Below, one piece after another: positions 24,475 through 33,805 of a stretch of 64,000 nt of DNA. The notes under the pieces are model-generated. The model had not been told where the DNA came from and did not search any database. It saw nothing but the letters and a program-made list of their open reading frames with translations. Source of the stretch: an uncultured Muribaculaceae bacterium (GTDB taxonomy: Bacteria; Bacteroidota; Bacteroidia; Bacteroidales; Muribaculaceae); contig CAJTXU010000004.1 of assembly GCA_910584125.1 (NCBI GenBank), forward strand, positions 1 to 64,000, read 5' to 3'. The stretch's first letter is position 1. Each line of letters starts with the position of its first letter. The translations under genes and the position numbers were made by a program.

Positions 24475-26264
24475 ATGTTCTGAGAATCATAGGGGTCACG
24501 GCGGTGTGCGCCTTCTGCGCCGCTCACGCGTGGGCGGCCGGCGGCTCGCAGAGCGTCATGGACGCCATAGAACGCGCCTCAGCTCTGGTCGACACGTCGC
24601 CCGACGACGCGCTCTCGCTTGCCGACAGCATCCGACGGCATATGAAGCCTGACGAGGCCGACCGCGCCGCCCTCTTCATCGTGGAAGGCAACGCGCTGTT
24701 CTCAAACGGCGAGAACAGCCGGGCCATAACCCTTCTTCGCGCGGCCGTCGCCGCGAGTCAACGCGCCCGGGACCCGAAACTCGAGATTCAGTCGCTGTCC
24801 GACCTCGGGGTGATGCTGAGAGTCGCGCACAAGACCGACTCGGCGCTCGCCTGCTATAACCGCGCGCTCTCGCTGATACAGAAACATGGGGCCCCGGCCG
24901 AAGACGAGGCAGCGCTCCTCGTCTCGGTCGCGATTCTATATACCAACACCGGCAGGGTCGCCGACGCCGTGCCCTTCGCCAGACGCGCCGTGGAGCGCAT
25001 CGGCGATTCCGACGACATCGAGACCACCATGTATGTCTGCTCGCAGGCCGGCATCATCATCCATAAGGCCGGACACAAAGACGAGGGACTCGATATAGAG
25101 AAGCGCGTCGTGGCACTTGCCGAACGACGCGGCATACCACGCTATGTGCTGAAGACTTACGCCTCGATCATCGAGATGTATCATCAGGACGGCCGCCGCG
25201 ACTCGGTGGACGCTTATCTCGAGAAGGGCAACCGGCTTCTTGACGACGTGCCGCAGGGCTCGGTGGAGGCAATAGGATTCCTGGAGGAAAGCTATAAAGT
25301 ACTCGCCGACATGGGGCGCCACCGCGAGAGTCTGGAGATCCAGAAACGCATTCTCGACATGGACGACGCCGGCACGTACATGCCGCTCGACAAACTCTGG
25401 CTGCGCGTTGCCCGCAACTATGGCGCGCTCGGCGAATACCGGAACATGCAGGAGGCTTACGAACGCAGCATCGCCCTGACCGACTCGATGCGCGCCAGCG
25501 ACATCGACCGCCAGCTCAGCGAGTTCAACGTCCGATACGACACCCTGCAGAAAGACCTCACCATCAGCCGCCTTGAATCCCAGCGCGCCAACGACAGGAT
25601 GTGGCTCACGGTCTGGATCGCCATATGCCTGCTGACCGTCGGCGCGGCCGCCGTGCTGGTGATGACACGCCGCCGCCGCGAGGCTCTGGCCAAGATACGC
25701 GCCAACCTGCAGGGAGTCGAGCAGGAGCGCGGACGTCTGGCGCGCGAGCTTCATGACGGCGTATGCAACGACCTCTACGGCATATCGCTGCTGCTACACA
25801 CCAGCGACGCCGACATTCCCGCCATCGCGGCCGACATCGACAGAGTCCGCGCGGATGTGCGACATATTTCACATGAACTGATGCCGCCGAGATTCGGCGA
25901 AAGCGACCTTGACGAACTGCTCCGGACGTATGCCGCGCGCAGCCGCGGATTCTTCGCCTACCGTTCGGAGGGACGCCCGGCTCTCAGCGAGGAGACGGCC
26001 TACGAACTCTATCGCATCGTGCAGGAACTATGCTCGAACATCATGACCCATTCGGGCGCGGAGTCAGCCCGGATAGAAGCCTCGTTCTCCCAGACCGGCT
26101 GCGTGATATCGATAAGCTACAGCCCGGCTTCGGATATGCCTGAGAATCACAGAGGCGACGGCATAGGCCTCGACACCGTCAGACGCCGCGCCCAGCTCAT
26201 CGACGCGCGCATCGGGAGCCGCGCCGACACCGACGGCACGCACACAGTCACGATCGGAATCTGA
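24471..26264 (+). CDS. TPR-containing sensor histidine kinase (HisKA_3 type)
   Basis: 597 residues. Signal peptide 1-23; periplasmic TPR-like helical repeats from about 30 to 340 (LIVEGNALFSNGENSRAITL-type pairs); one membrane helix 377-398; then the dimerisation/phosphoacceptor box RLARELHDGVCNDLYGISLL with His428, and an ATPase domain with ELCSNIMTHSGA and GDGIGLDTVRRRAQL. A common Bacteroidales design whose outer TPR part senses an unknown envelope signal. It starts within the stop of the DUF262 gene (4-bp overlap) and shows no promoter of its own, so it should depend on that transcript. The LuxR-type regulator 66 bp downstream is the likely partner. Confidence 0.9.
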   Translation: MNVLRIIGVTAVCAFCAAHAWAAGGSQSVMDAIERASALVDTSPDDALSLADSIRRHMKPDEADRAALFIVEGNALFSNGENSRAITLLRAAVAASQRARDPKLEIQSLSDLGVMLRVAHKTDSALACYNRALSLIQKHGAPAEDEAALLVSVAILYTNTGRVADAVPFARRAVERIGDSDDIETTMYVCSQAGIIIHKAGHKDEGLDIEKRVVALAERRGIPRYVLKTYASIIEMYHQDGRRDSVDAYLEKGNRLLDDVPQGSVEAIGFLEESYKVLADMGRHRESLEIQKRILDMDDAGTYMPLDKLWLRVARNYGALGEYRNMQEAYERSIALTDSMRASDIDRQLSEFNVRYDTLQKDLTISRLESQRANDRMWLTVWIAICLLTVGAAAVLVMTRRRREALAKIRANLQGVEQERGRLARELHDGVCNDLYGISLLLHTSDADIPAIAADIDRVRADVRHISHELMPPRFGESDLDELLRTYAARSRGFFAYRSEGRPALSEETAYELYRIVQELCSNIMTHSGAESARIEASFSQTGCVISISYSPASDMPENHRGDGIGLDTVRRRAQLIDARIGSRADTDGTHTVTIGI

Positions 26265-26316
26265 TTCCGGACCGCCCATCACAGAATTCCGTGACCCGCC
26301 GAAAGCGCATGTCGAT

Positions 26317-26324
26317 TAATTTTG
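26317..26324 (+). promoter_or_regulatory. -7 box before the response regulator
   Basis: TAATTTTG immediately before the response-regulator gene. No TTTG at 19-21 bp. If used, the transcript would begin at or within a few bases of the ATG pair at 26331/26334. Confidence 0.45.
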
Positions 26325-26330
26325 CAGTCG

Positions 26331-26954
26331 ATGATGAAAAGAAGCGTTTTACTCATTGACGACCATCAGGTCGTGCTCAAAGGAATGCTCTCGATAGTCC
26401 GCGAGACATTGGGACAGGAATGCACGGCCGACACCGCCGGGACGGCCGCAGCCGCGCTGCGCCACCTGCGCGAGCGCTGCTACGACATATGCATTTTCGA
26501 CGTCGGTCTCCCCGACTCCGACGGCGTGTCGTTGCTGCGGCAGATCCGCAACGACTACCCCGAGATGAGGATCATCGTGCATACCATCTACGAGCAGGCA
26601 TGGTATATGCGGGCGTTTTTAGAGGTCGACGTCGAGGGCATACTATTCAAGAGTTCAGACATATATGAGATAAAACGGGCGTTGACCACCGTGGCCGGAG
26701 GGGGCCGTTACTACAGCCACGCCGCCCGCGTGCTGCGCAACGCCATCGACTTCCATCCGCAGCCCACCGGCCGCGAGTCGGAGGTGCTGCGTATGCTTGC
26801 CGCCGGTGCCACCACCGACGAGATTTCCGCCTCCCTCGGCATATCCACCAACACCACCGAGACCCACCGCCGCCATCTGCTTGAGAAATTCGGCGCTCGC
26901 AACGTGGCCGAGCTCATCTCGAAAGCCGTCTCCGAAGGCTTTCCCCTAAGCTGA
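26331..26954 (+). CDS. LuxR/NarL-family response regulator
   Basis: 207 residues from ATG 26331 (ATG 26334 also possible). Receiver domain with LLIDDHQVVL, phospho-acceptor Asp in CIFDVGLPDSDG and Lys in ILFKSSD. C-terminal LuxR-type helix-turn-helix with TGRESEVLRMLAAGATTDEI and TTETHRRHLLEKFGARNVAE. It pairs naturally with the HisKA_3 kinase upstream. The frame starts at a TTG (26322) inside the -7 box, which is rejected. The regulated genes are not indicated by the sequence. Confidence 0.93.
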   Translation: MMKRSVLLIDDHQVVLKGMLSIVRETLGQECTADTAGTAAAALRHLRERCYDICIFDVGLPDSDGVSLLRQIRNDYPEMRIIVHTIYEQAWYMRAFLEVDVEGILFKSSDIYEIKRALTTVAGGGRYYSHAARVLRNAIDFHPQPTGRESEVLRMLAAGATTDEISASLGISTNTTETHRRHLLEKFGARNVAELISKAVSEGFPLS

Positions 26955-26975
26955 AACACACATTAAGATAAATCA

Positions 26976-27014
26976 AAAGAGCCGTCGGCGCATTCAGAAC
27001 GCCGGCGGCTCTTT
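26976..27014. terminator. Bidirectional terminator
   Basis: 15-bp stem AAAGAGCCGTCGGCG (26976-26990) / CGCCGGCGGCTCTTT (27000-27014), one wobble or mismatch, loop of 9, between the convergent response regulator and acyl-CoA dehydrogenase genes. Confidence 0.8.
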
Positions 27015-27054
27015 GAGAGAATATACTTAAATTCCTAATGAAAAAATCTTCTTC

Positions 27055-28761
27055 TTAGTCTTCGTAGAGGTAGTCCTCGATCTGCTCGGGACGGAAGTTG
27101 CCGATGAAGTCGGCGTGCTTGGCCACCTCGGCCTGTCCGTACTTGACGAAGACGCGGAGCGAACGGCGGAAGTCGTCGTTACGCGTGGTGTCCTCGAGCA
27201 GCAGGAGACCCATCACCGTGTATCCGGCCATCTCCACGAGGCGACGCGCCATGAAGTCGAGATAGCGGGGATTCTCCACGCCGCCTACAGTCTGAACGGC
27301 GTTGGCGAACTGCTGGGCCATGAACTCGAGCGTGGCCTTGATGTCCTGGTCTTCGGGCTTGCACTCCTGTGCGAGCTGGGCGTTGATCCAGTTGAGATAT
27401 GTGCCGGTGGTGACGTGGCGGATGGCGGCCACCACCTGCAGCTGGGTCGTGCCCTCGTAGATCGACGTGATGCGGGCGTCGCGATAGATGCGCTCGCAGG
27501 CGTAATCCTTCATGAAGCCCGAACCGCCGTGGATCTGGATCGAGTCGTATGCGTTCTGGTTGGCGAACTCGGAGGTCATGCCCTTGGCGAGCGGAGTGAA
27601 CGCGTCGGCGAGACGCGAGTATTCCTTCGACTCCTTCTTCTCCTCGACGGTGAGCTTACGCTCCTTGGCTATGTCGTCGTATGCCTTGTAGATATCGACG
27701 AAGCGCGTGCAGGCGTAGAGCAGGGCGCGCGACGCGTCGAGCTTTCCCTTCATCACCGAGAGAATCTCGGCCACGGCGGGGAAGTCGATGATCGCCTTGC
27801 CGAACTGGCGGCGCTCCTTGGCGTATGCCAGCGCCTCGCGGTAGGCGGCCTCGCTCAGGCCGACGCTCTGGGCGGCGATGCCGAGACGGGCGCCGTTCAT
27901 CAGGGCCATCACATACTTGATGAGGCCGAGACGGCGCGAGCCGACAAGCTCGGCCGGGGCGTCCTTATAGGTGAGCTCGCATGTCGGGCTGCCCTTGATG
28001 CCCATCTTGTTCTCGATGCGGCGCACGTTGACGCCGCCGTTGCGCTTGTCGTAGATGAACATCGAGAGGCCGCGGCCGTCGCGCGTGCCCTCCTCGGAGC
28101 GGGCGAGCACCAGATGGATGTCGGAGTCGCCGTTGGTGATGAAGCGCTTCACGCCGTTGAGCACCCACGAGCCGTCTTCCTTCTGCGTGGCCTTGAGCAT
28201 GACCGACTGGAGGTCGGAACCGGCGTCGGGCTCGGTGAGGTCCATCGACATGGTCTCGCCGGCGCATACGCGCGGGATGTACTTCTGCTTCTGCTCCTCG
28301 TCGGCGAACTCATAGATGGTCTCGGCGCAGTCCTGCAGGCCCCAGAGGTTCTCGAAGCCGGCGTCGGCGCGGCTCACTATGTCGGCCGCCATGATGTAGG
28401 GAGTGATCGGGAAGTTGAGACCGCCCAGACGGCGGGGCATCGACATGCCCATCAGGCCGGCCTTGCGGCAGGCGTCGAGGTTCTTCTTCGTGCCTTCGGC
28501 ATATATCACGCGGCTGTTTTCCACGCGAGGACCGGTGTGGTCGACATCCTCGGCGTTCTCGGCGATGACGTCGCCGCAGATCTCGCCCACCACCTCGAGC
28601 ACCTTGTCATAGCTGTCCTGGGCGTCGGCGTAGTCCTGGGGAGCGTAGTCGAATTTGTCGGCGTCAGCGAAGTCGCGCTCCTTGAGGGCGACGATCTTCT
28701 CCATCATCGGATGCGTCAGATAGTGCTTGAGCGCCTTGTTGTCGTTATAGAAATTAGCCAT
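27055..28761 (-). CDS. Acyl-CoA dehydrogenase family protein
   Basis: 568 residues, longer than the usual 380 because of N- and C-terminal additions typical of the bacteroidal etf-linked form. Flavin and substrate motifs: MDLTEPDAGSDLQSVMLKAT and GVKRFITNGDSDIHLVLARS. The region IQIHGGSGFMKDYACERIYR and then ITSIYEGTTQLQ carries the expected catalytic Glu. FAD enzyme that passes electrons to the electron-transfer flavoprotein. Its ATG overlaps the etfA stop by 1 bp (TAATG), so the three are one operon. Acyl chain specificity cannot be read from the sequence. Confidence 0.95.
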   Translation of the reverse strand: MANFYNDNKALKHYLTHPMMEKIVALKERDFADADKFDYAPQDYADAQDSYDKVLEVVGEICGDVIAENAEDVDHTGPRVENSRVIYAEGTKKNLDACRKAGLMGMSMPRRLGGLNFPITPYIMAADIVSRADAGFENLWGLQDCAETIYEFADEEQKQKYIPRVCAGETMSMDLTEPDAGSDLQSVMLKATQKEDGSWVLNGVKRFITNGDSDIHLVLARSEEGTRDGRGLSMFIYDKRNGGVNVRRIENKMGIKGSPTCELTYKDAPAELVGSRRLGLIKYVMALMNGARLGIAAQSVGLSEAAYREALAYAKERRQFGKAIIDFPAVAEILSVMKGKLDASRALLYACTRFVDIYKAYDDIAKERKLTVEEKKESKEYSRLADAFTPLAKGMTSEFANQNAYDSIQIHGGSGFMKDYACERIYRDARITSIYEGTTQLQVVAAIRHVTTGTYLNWINAQLAQECKPEDQDIKATLEFMAQQFANAVQTVGGVENPRYLDFMARRLVEMAGYTVMGLLLLEDTTRNDDFRRSLRVFVKYGQAEVAKHADFIGNFRPEQIEDYLYED

Positions 28762-29792
28762 TATTTCGTGTTCTTTTTATAGTACTTGATGAGTTTGGGA
28801 ACGACATCCTCGACGTTTCCGGTTATCACGTAGTCGGCGATGGTGTTGATCGGGGCGTCGGGGTCGCTGTTGACCGAGATGATGATCGACGACTCCTGCA
28901 TGCCGGCGATGTGCTGGATCTGGCCCGAGACGCCGCAGGCGATGTAGAGCTTGGGGCGCACGGTGACGCCCGTCTGGCCGATCTGGCGGTCATGGTCAAC
29001 CCATCCGGCGTCGACCGCGGCGCGGCTCGCGCCGACCTCGGCGCCGAGCACGTCGGCCAGCTCGTGCAGCATCTGGAAGTTCTCCTTGCTGCCCATGCCG
29101 TAACCGCCGCATACCACGATGGGGCTTCCCTTGAGGTTCACCTTCGACTTCTCGACGTTGCGGTCGATGACCTCGATCACGAAGTCCTCGGGCGACGTGT
29201 AGTCCTCGGCGCGGAGATTCACCACCTCGCCGACGTAGTTGGAGTCGCGGACCTCCTTCTTCATGACGCCCTCGCGGACCGTCGCCATCTGCGGACGGCA
29301 CTCGGGATTGACGATCGTGGCCACGATGTTGCCGCCGAACGCCGGGCGGATCTGCAGCAGCAGGTCCTTGTATTCCTCGCCGGTGCGTGCGTCCTTGTGG
29401 TCGCCGATCTCGAGCTGCGTGCAGTCCGCGGTCAGACCGCTGTGGAGGGCCGACGAAACGCGCGGACCCAGGTCGCGGCCTATCGAGGTGGCGCCCATGA
29501 AGGCGATGCGCGGCTTCTTCTCCTTGAAGAGGTTGATGAGTATCGAGGCGTGCGGGAGCGACGTGTAGGGATAGAGGCGCTTGTCCTCCACCTTGTAGAC
29601 GGTGTCGACGCCATAGGGCAGGATCTGCTTCTCGACGTCCTTGAGGTTGTCGCCGGCCACCACGGCCTCGAGCTTGATGCCGAGCTTGTCGGCGAGCTGG
29701 CGGCCCTTGGTGAGGAGCTCGAGGCTGACGTCGGCAACCTTGCCGTCCTCGAACTCGCAATATACTATGAGATTATTCTTGTCTGTTGCCAT
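28761..29792 (-). CDS. etfA: Electron transfer flavoprotein alpha subunit
   Basis: 343 residues. N-terminal domain LIVYCEFEDGKVADVSLEL; C-terminal FAD-binding domain with VVCGGYGMGSKENFQMLHEL and VGASRAAVDAGWVDHDRQIG, then KLYIACGVSGQIQHIAGMQE and SVNSDPDAPINTIADYVI. These are the standard EtfA FAD signatures. It begins 2 bp after etfB and is followed directly by the dehydrogenase. Confidence 0.96.
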   Translation of the reverse strand: MATDKNNLIVYCEFEDGKVADVSLELLTKGRQLADKLGIKLEAVVAGDNLKDVEKQILPYGVDTVYKVEDKRLYPYTSLPHASILINLFKEKKPRIAFMGATSIGRDLGPRVSSALHSGLTADCTQLEIGDHKDARTGEEYKDLLLQIRPAFGGNIVATIVNPECRPQMATVREGVMKKEVRDSNYVGEVVNLRAEDYTSPEDFVIEVIDRNVEKSKVNLKGSPIVVCGGYGMGSKENFQMLHELADVLGAEVGASRAAVDAGWVDHDRQIGQTGVTVRPKLYIACGVSGQIQHIAGMQESSIIISVNSDPDAPINTIADYVITGNVEDVVPKLIKYYKKNTK

Positions 29793-29794
29793 GA

Positions 29795-30664
29795 TTAGCC
29801 GATTGTGTGGTTAGCGATGAGTTCCTTGATGAGCGTCTCGATTTCCTCGTCGGTGTTTTCCACGCGGCGGGCATCCTTGGCGGTGAAGACCACGTTCTCG
29901 ATCTGCTTCACCTTCGTGGGGGAGCCAGCGAGACCGCACTGCGAGAGGTCGGCCTCGACCGTGGCGGCGTTCCACTCGCCGATGTTGAGATAGGGACGGG
30001 CCTCGATGAAGGCCTTCTTCTTCTCGTCTGCGGCCACCTCCGAGGGTACGGCCGCGTATTTGTATTTCTGGATGTTCTTCGCGTTGCGCGGGCGGCAGGC
30101 GTCGGCCGATCCGTTGACGGTCACCACGAGAGGCAGGGGGGCCTTGACGGTCTCCACGCCGCTCTCGATGCGGCGTCTGATCGTGGCCTTGCCGTCGGTG
30201 ATGTCCATGATCTCCTCGGCATACGTCACCTGGGGAAGGCCGAGCTTCTCGGCCACCTGCGGGCCGACCTGAGCCGTGTCGCCGTCGATGGCCTGACGGC
30301 CGCCGATGATGATGTCGTAGTCGCCGATCTTGCGCACGGCCGCGCTCAGGGCGTAGGAGGTGGCCAGCGTGTCGCTGCCTGCGAACGCGCGGTCGGAGAG
30401 CACGATGCCTCCGTCGGCGCCGCGATACATTCCCTCGCGGACTATCTCGGCGGCGCGCGCCGGGCCCATCGTGAGCAGCGTCACTTTGGAGCCGGGATAC
30501 ATCTCCTTAAGTTTCAAGGCCTGCTCGAGGGCGTTGAGGTCCTCGGGGTTGAAGATCGCCGGCAGCGCGGCGCGGTTGATCGTGCCGTCTTCCTTCATGG
30601 CGTCCTTGCCCACGTTGCGGGTGTCGGGCACCTGCTTGGCCAGTACGATGATATTCAAACTCAT
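29795..30664 (-). CDS. etfB: Electron transfer flavoprotein beta subunit
   Basis: 289 residues from ATG 30664 (MSLNIIVLAKQVPDTRNVGK), the family's normal start. The frame is open to 30787, but a -7 box at 30746-30753 lies within that extension. Motifs: INRAALPAIFNPEDLNALEQ, GADGGIVLSDRAFAGSDTLA and DIIIGGRQAIDGDTAQVGPQ. Partner of EtfA; the dimer carries electrons from the acyl-CoA dehydrogenase. Confidence 0.96.
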   Translation of the reverse strand: MSLNIIVLAKQVPDTRNVGKDAMKEDGTINRAALPAIFNPEDLNALEQALKLKEMYPGSKVTLLTMGPARAAEIVREGMYRGADGGIVLSDRAFAGSDTLATSYALSAAVRKIGDYDIIIGGRQAIDGDTAQVGPQVAEKLGLPQVTYAEEIMDITDGKATIRRRIESGVETVKAPLPLVVTVNGSADACRPRNAKNIQKYKYAAVPSEVAADEKKKAFIEARPYLNIGEWNAATVEADLSQCGLAGSPTKVKQIENVVFTAKDARRVENTDEEIETLIKELIANHTIG

Positions 30665-30745
30665 GTTATTCCTGTTAGATTTGTTTTCTTCGCCATATCC
30701 CGCCGTCGCGGCCCCACTAAGCACGGCGACGGGCATAATTCGGTG

Positions 30746-30753
30746 CAAAGTTA
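30746..30753 (-). promoter_or_regulatory. -7 box of the etfB operon
   Basis: Minus-strand TAACTTTG, about 82 bp before the etfB ATG. The -33 region has only a partial match. Confidence 0.5.
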
Positions 30754-30847
30754 ATAAAAATTTCTCAGACTTCCGCAATATGTGCAATTTTCAACTCGCT
30801 TTAATTAAAAATGAGGCGGATTTTCAAGCAGTGTGAAGATTTTTGAT

Positions 30848-30855
30848 TATATTTG
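30848..30855 (+). promoter_or_regulatory. -7 box of the PD40 protein gene
   Basis: TATATTTG, 22 bp before ATG 30878. No TTTG at the standard distance. Confidence 0.4.
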
Positions 30856-30877
30856 TGCTTCCACTTTCAATATAAGT

Positions 30878-32107
30878 ATGAAACAGACCATCCACGCCAT
30901 ATCGGCCGCTGCCCTCATAGCCCTCACGGCCGCGCTTCCGGCCACGGCCCAGACAGCCGACGAGCTCCTCTCGCAGGGCCGCGAGGCTTTCCTCGACTAC
31001 CGTTTCGACGAGGCGGCGAGACTCTACTCCCAGGCCCAGCGGAAGGCGAAACGCACAGACGAGTATTTCGCCGACAAATACGACACCTACCGCCGGCAGC
31101 TCACGCAGGCCACCAACTTCCTGGAGCGCGTCGAGAAGATTGCCGTCATCGACAGCATCACCGTGCCGCGCGACGAGTTCTTCCGCGCATACCGTCTCCC
31201 GGCGTCGGCCGGTTCGCTCGGCGGAGCCGAGGCCCTGCCCTCGCCTCGCGAAGAGGATGTCGACTACGTCTTCACCAACGAGGGCGACGACTACAAGATC
31301 TGGGCCGAGCCCGACACCACCGGATACATGCGCCTCGTGGAGTCGTCGCGCCTCACCGACGGCCGCTGGAGCGACCCATCCCCTCTCGACGACACCCTGT
31401 CGGAAGAGGGCGACGCGATATTCCCGTTCATGATGGCCGACGGCGTGACGCTCTATTACGCCGACAACGGCGACAATTCCATCGGCGGTTACGACATAAT
31501 GGTGGCCACCCGCGACGCGGCCGACGGCACTTTCCTACAGCCCTCGAACCTCGGATTCCCCTACAACTCCCCGTATGACGACTACCTGCTCGCCATCGAC
31601 GAGCTAAACGGCGTCGGATGGTGGGCCACCGACCGCAACAACCTCGACGACGAACTGACGGTCTACGTGTTCGTCACCAACGACCTGCGCAACAACTACT
31701 CGCCCGACGACGACGACGTCACCGCCTTCGCCCGCATCGACGACTACATAGCCACGCAGCCCGAGGACGCAGACTACGACGAGCTGCTCGAGACCATCCG
31801 GGCCATAGACCCGTCGGCGAGGGAGAAAAAGCCGGAATTCACCATAACGGCGTCGAAGGACAGGATATTTCACCGTTACGATGAACTTCCCGATGCCGCG
31901 TCGCGCGAGGCCGTGAGGAGATATCTCGCGGCGGCCGACGAAATGGCCCAGGCCGAGTCCGAACTCTCGGCCATGCGCCGCCAGTACGCCGAGTCGCATT
32001 CGCAGCAGCATGCGCGCCGCATCGCCGCTGCCGAAGCCGCCATCGAGAAGCTTCGCGCCGATCTCGCCTCCATCCGCTCGGCCATGTACAAGACCCTGAA
32101 TAAGTAA
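30878..32107 (+). CDS. Secreted PD40/TPR-like protein
   Basis: 409 residues from ATG 30878; signal peptide MKQTIHAISAAALIALTAAL with cleavage after TAQ. A short TPR-like helical region (ADELLSQGREAFLDYRFDEA) precedes a partial beta-propeller region with PD40-type strands (AIFPFMMADGVTLYYADNGD, then GGYDIMVATRD). A helical, possibly coiled-coil C-terminus (AEMAQAESELSAMRRQYAES-like) ends it. Such proteins are common in the Bacteroidota envelope, some near gliding or T9SS genes; no partner is present here. Divergent from etfB. Confidence 0.75.
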   Translation: MKQTIHAISAAALIALTAALPATAQTADELLSQGREAFLDYRFDEAARLYSQAQRKAKRTDEYFADKYDTYRRQLTQATNFLERVEKIAVIDSITVPRDEFFRAYRLPASAGSLGGAEALPSPREEDVDYVFTNEGDDYKIWAEPDTTGYMRLVESSRLTDGRWSDPSPLDDTLSEEGDAIFPFMMADGVTLYYADNGDNSIGGYDIMVATRDAADGTFLQPSNLGFPYNSPYDDYLLAIDELNGVGWWATDRNNLDDELTVYVFVTNDLRNNYSPDDDDVTAFARIDDYIATQPEDADYDELLETIRAIDPSAREKKPEFTITASKDRIFHRYDELPDAASREAVRRYLAAADEMAQAESELSAMRRQYAESHSQQHARRIAAAEAAIEKLRADLASIRSAMYKTLNK

Positions 32108-32327
32108 TAAGTAATAAGTAATAAGTAATACGGGCAATTGCTTTAACCTAATAGTTGACACATGCGTTCCTTCATACTTTTACTTATTGCATATTTCTTA
32201 ATACTTTTTACTAAACACTTCTTACTTAACACTTTTTACTTTTTACTAAACACTTCTTACTTAACACTTTTTACTTTTTACCAAACACTTCTTACTTAAT
32301 ACTTTTCACTTAATACTTTTCATAATA
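32100..32327. repeat. Intergenic AGTAATA / TTTACTT arrays
   Basis: 32100-32130: about four tandem 7-bp units of AATAAGT type. 32175-32327: degenerate units of ACTTTTTACT, ACACTTCTTACTTA type, mostly C, T and A. The whole 222-bp gap between the PD40 gene and cstA consists of this. The same words recur at 34660-34690 and 44946-45025. No gene is supported in it. Confidence 0.75.
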
Positions 32328-32329
32328 TC

Positions 32330-33799
32330 ATGATTTCTTTCTCAGTCGCCCTTCTCCTGCTGATCGCGGGATATTTCGTCTACGGCACGTTCGTATCGAA
32401 GGTATTCGGACAGGACCCCGCGCGGGTCACGCCCGTCCACACCCATGCCGACGGAGTCGACTTCGTCGAGCTCCCGACATGGAAGATTTTCCTCATACAG
32501 TTTCTCAACATCGCGGGCCTCGGCCCGATCTTCGGAGCCATAATGGGCGTGATGTTCGGACCGGCGGCTTTCCTCTGGATCGTGTTCGGCACGATATTCG
32601 CCGGAGCCGTCCACGACTATCTCTCGGGCATGATGTCGCTGCGCAGCGACGGTGCCTCGCTGCCCGAGATTGTCGGCGCGCAGCTGGGAGGTGGCGTCAA
32701 GAACGTGATGCGCGTCTTCTCGCTGCTGCTGATGATCCTTGTCGGCGCGGTGTTCGTCTACAATCCCGCCGACCTGCTCGGAATGCTGACGCCGAGCAGC
32801 CTCGACCGGACGTTCTGGATTGTCGTGATCTTCGCCTACTACATGCTGGCCACCCTGCTGCCGATCGACAAGCTCATCGGCAAGCTATACCCCGTTTTCG
32901 GACTCGCGCTTCTCTTCATGGCCGTCGGCATCATGACGATGCTCTATGTCAACTCCGGGTCGGTGCCCGAGATGTGGCATGACTTCAGCAACCGGCGGCT
33001 CGACGCCGACGCGGCCCCGATATTCCCCATGATGTTCGTCTCGATAGCCTGCGGCGCCATATCGGGCTTCCACGCCACTCAGTCGCCGATGATGGCCCGC
33101 TGCCTGAAGAACGAGCGCCACGCGCGGCCCGTGTTCTACGGCGCGATGGTCACCGAGGGCATCGTCGCCCTGATATGGGCGGCGGCGGCTGTGACGTTCA
33201 CCGGGGGCTACACCGAACTGCAACAGGCCCTGGCCGGAGCGACGCCGGCCACGCTGGTCAACGACATATCCAAGGAGTGGCTCGGCGCCGTCGGCGGCGT
33301 GCTCGCCATCCTCGGAGTCATAGCGGCCCCGATCACGTCGGGCGACACCGCCCTGCGCTCCGCCCGCCTCATCGCCGCCGACTTCATGGGCATCAAGCAG
33401 AAGAAGATTGCTTCGCGGCTCATGGTCTCGGTGCCGATCTTCGTGCTCTGCTTCATCATCATGCTCGTGCCTTACGAGGCGCTGTGGCGTTATTTCGCAT
33501 GGTGCAACCAGGTGCTCTCGGTCTTCACCCTCTGGGCCATCACGGTCTATCTGATGCGCCATTCGAAGCCTTACTGGATCACGATGATTCCGGCCATGTT
33601 CATGACCGCCGTCACCGTGACCTACATCTTCTTCGCCCCCGAGGGCTTCAACTCGCTGACCTCCAATTTCCTCGGCTTCACCATCAGCTATGAGACGGCC
33701 GTGGCGGCCGGTCTCGGAGCGGCGCTCCTGCTCACGCTGCTGTTCGCCCGCCACCGCCGCGCCTGCGCCGCGAGCCTCTCTGTGGCGGAAACCGACTGA
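32330..33799 (+). CDS. cstA: CstA-type carbon starvation / peptide or pyruvate transporter
   Basis: 489 residues with about 13 hydrophobic segments. CstA signatures: GYFVYGTFVSKVFGQDPAR, NIAGLGPIFGAIMGVMFGPA, AVHDYLSGMMSLRSDG and SGFHATQSPMMARCLKNERH, then GVIAAPITSGDTALRSARLI. Shorter than E. coli CstA (about 700), as usual in Bacteroidota. Family members import peptides or pyruvate; the substrate is not shown. The ATG follows the TTTACTT repeat field by a few bases, so its promoter may lie within it. Confidence 0.92.
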   Translation: MISFSVALLLLIAGYFVYGTFVSKVFGQDPARVTPVHTHADGVDFVELPTWKIFLIQFLNIAGLGPIFGAIMGVMFGPAAFLWIVFGTIFAGAVHDYLSGMMSLRSDGASLPEIVGAQLGGGVKNVMRVFSLLLMILVGAVFVYNPADLLGMLTPSSLDRTFWIVVIFAYYMLATLLPIDKLIGKLYPVFGLALLFMAVGIMTMLYVNSGSVPEMWHDFSNRRLDADAAPIFPMMFVSIACGAISGFHATQSPMMARCLKNERHARPVFYGAMVTEGIVALIWAAAAVTFTGGYTELQQALAGATPATLVNDISKEWLGAVGGVLAILGVIAAPITSGDTALRSARLIAADFMGIKQKKIASRLMVSVPIFVLCFIIMLVPYEALWRYFAWCNQVLSVFTLWAITVYLMRHSKPYWITMIPAMFMTAVTVTYIFFAPEGFNSLTSNFLGFTISYETAVAAGLGAALLLTLLFARHRRACAASLSVAETD

Positions 33800-33805
33800 C
33801 GATAT

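Noticed and set aside
14866..26954. An intact integrative element or prophage
   Set aside because: No integrase, transposase, mobilisation or phage structural gene and no flanking direct repeats were found; only the DUF4373 gene hints at a mobile origin.
27115..28782. 555-codon plus-strand ORF opposite the acyl-CoA dehydrogenase
   Set aside because: Antisense shadow caused by GC-rich codon bias; no start signal and no recognisable motif.
29795..30787. etfB start at 30787
   Set aside because: The extension covers a -7 box and is not EtfB-like; MSLNIIVLAKQ at 30664 is the normal start.
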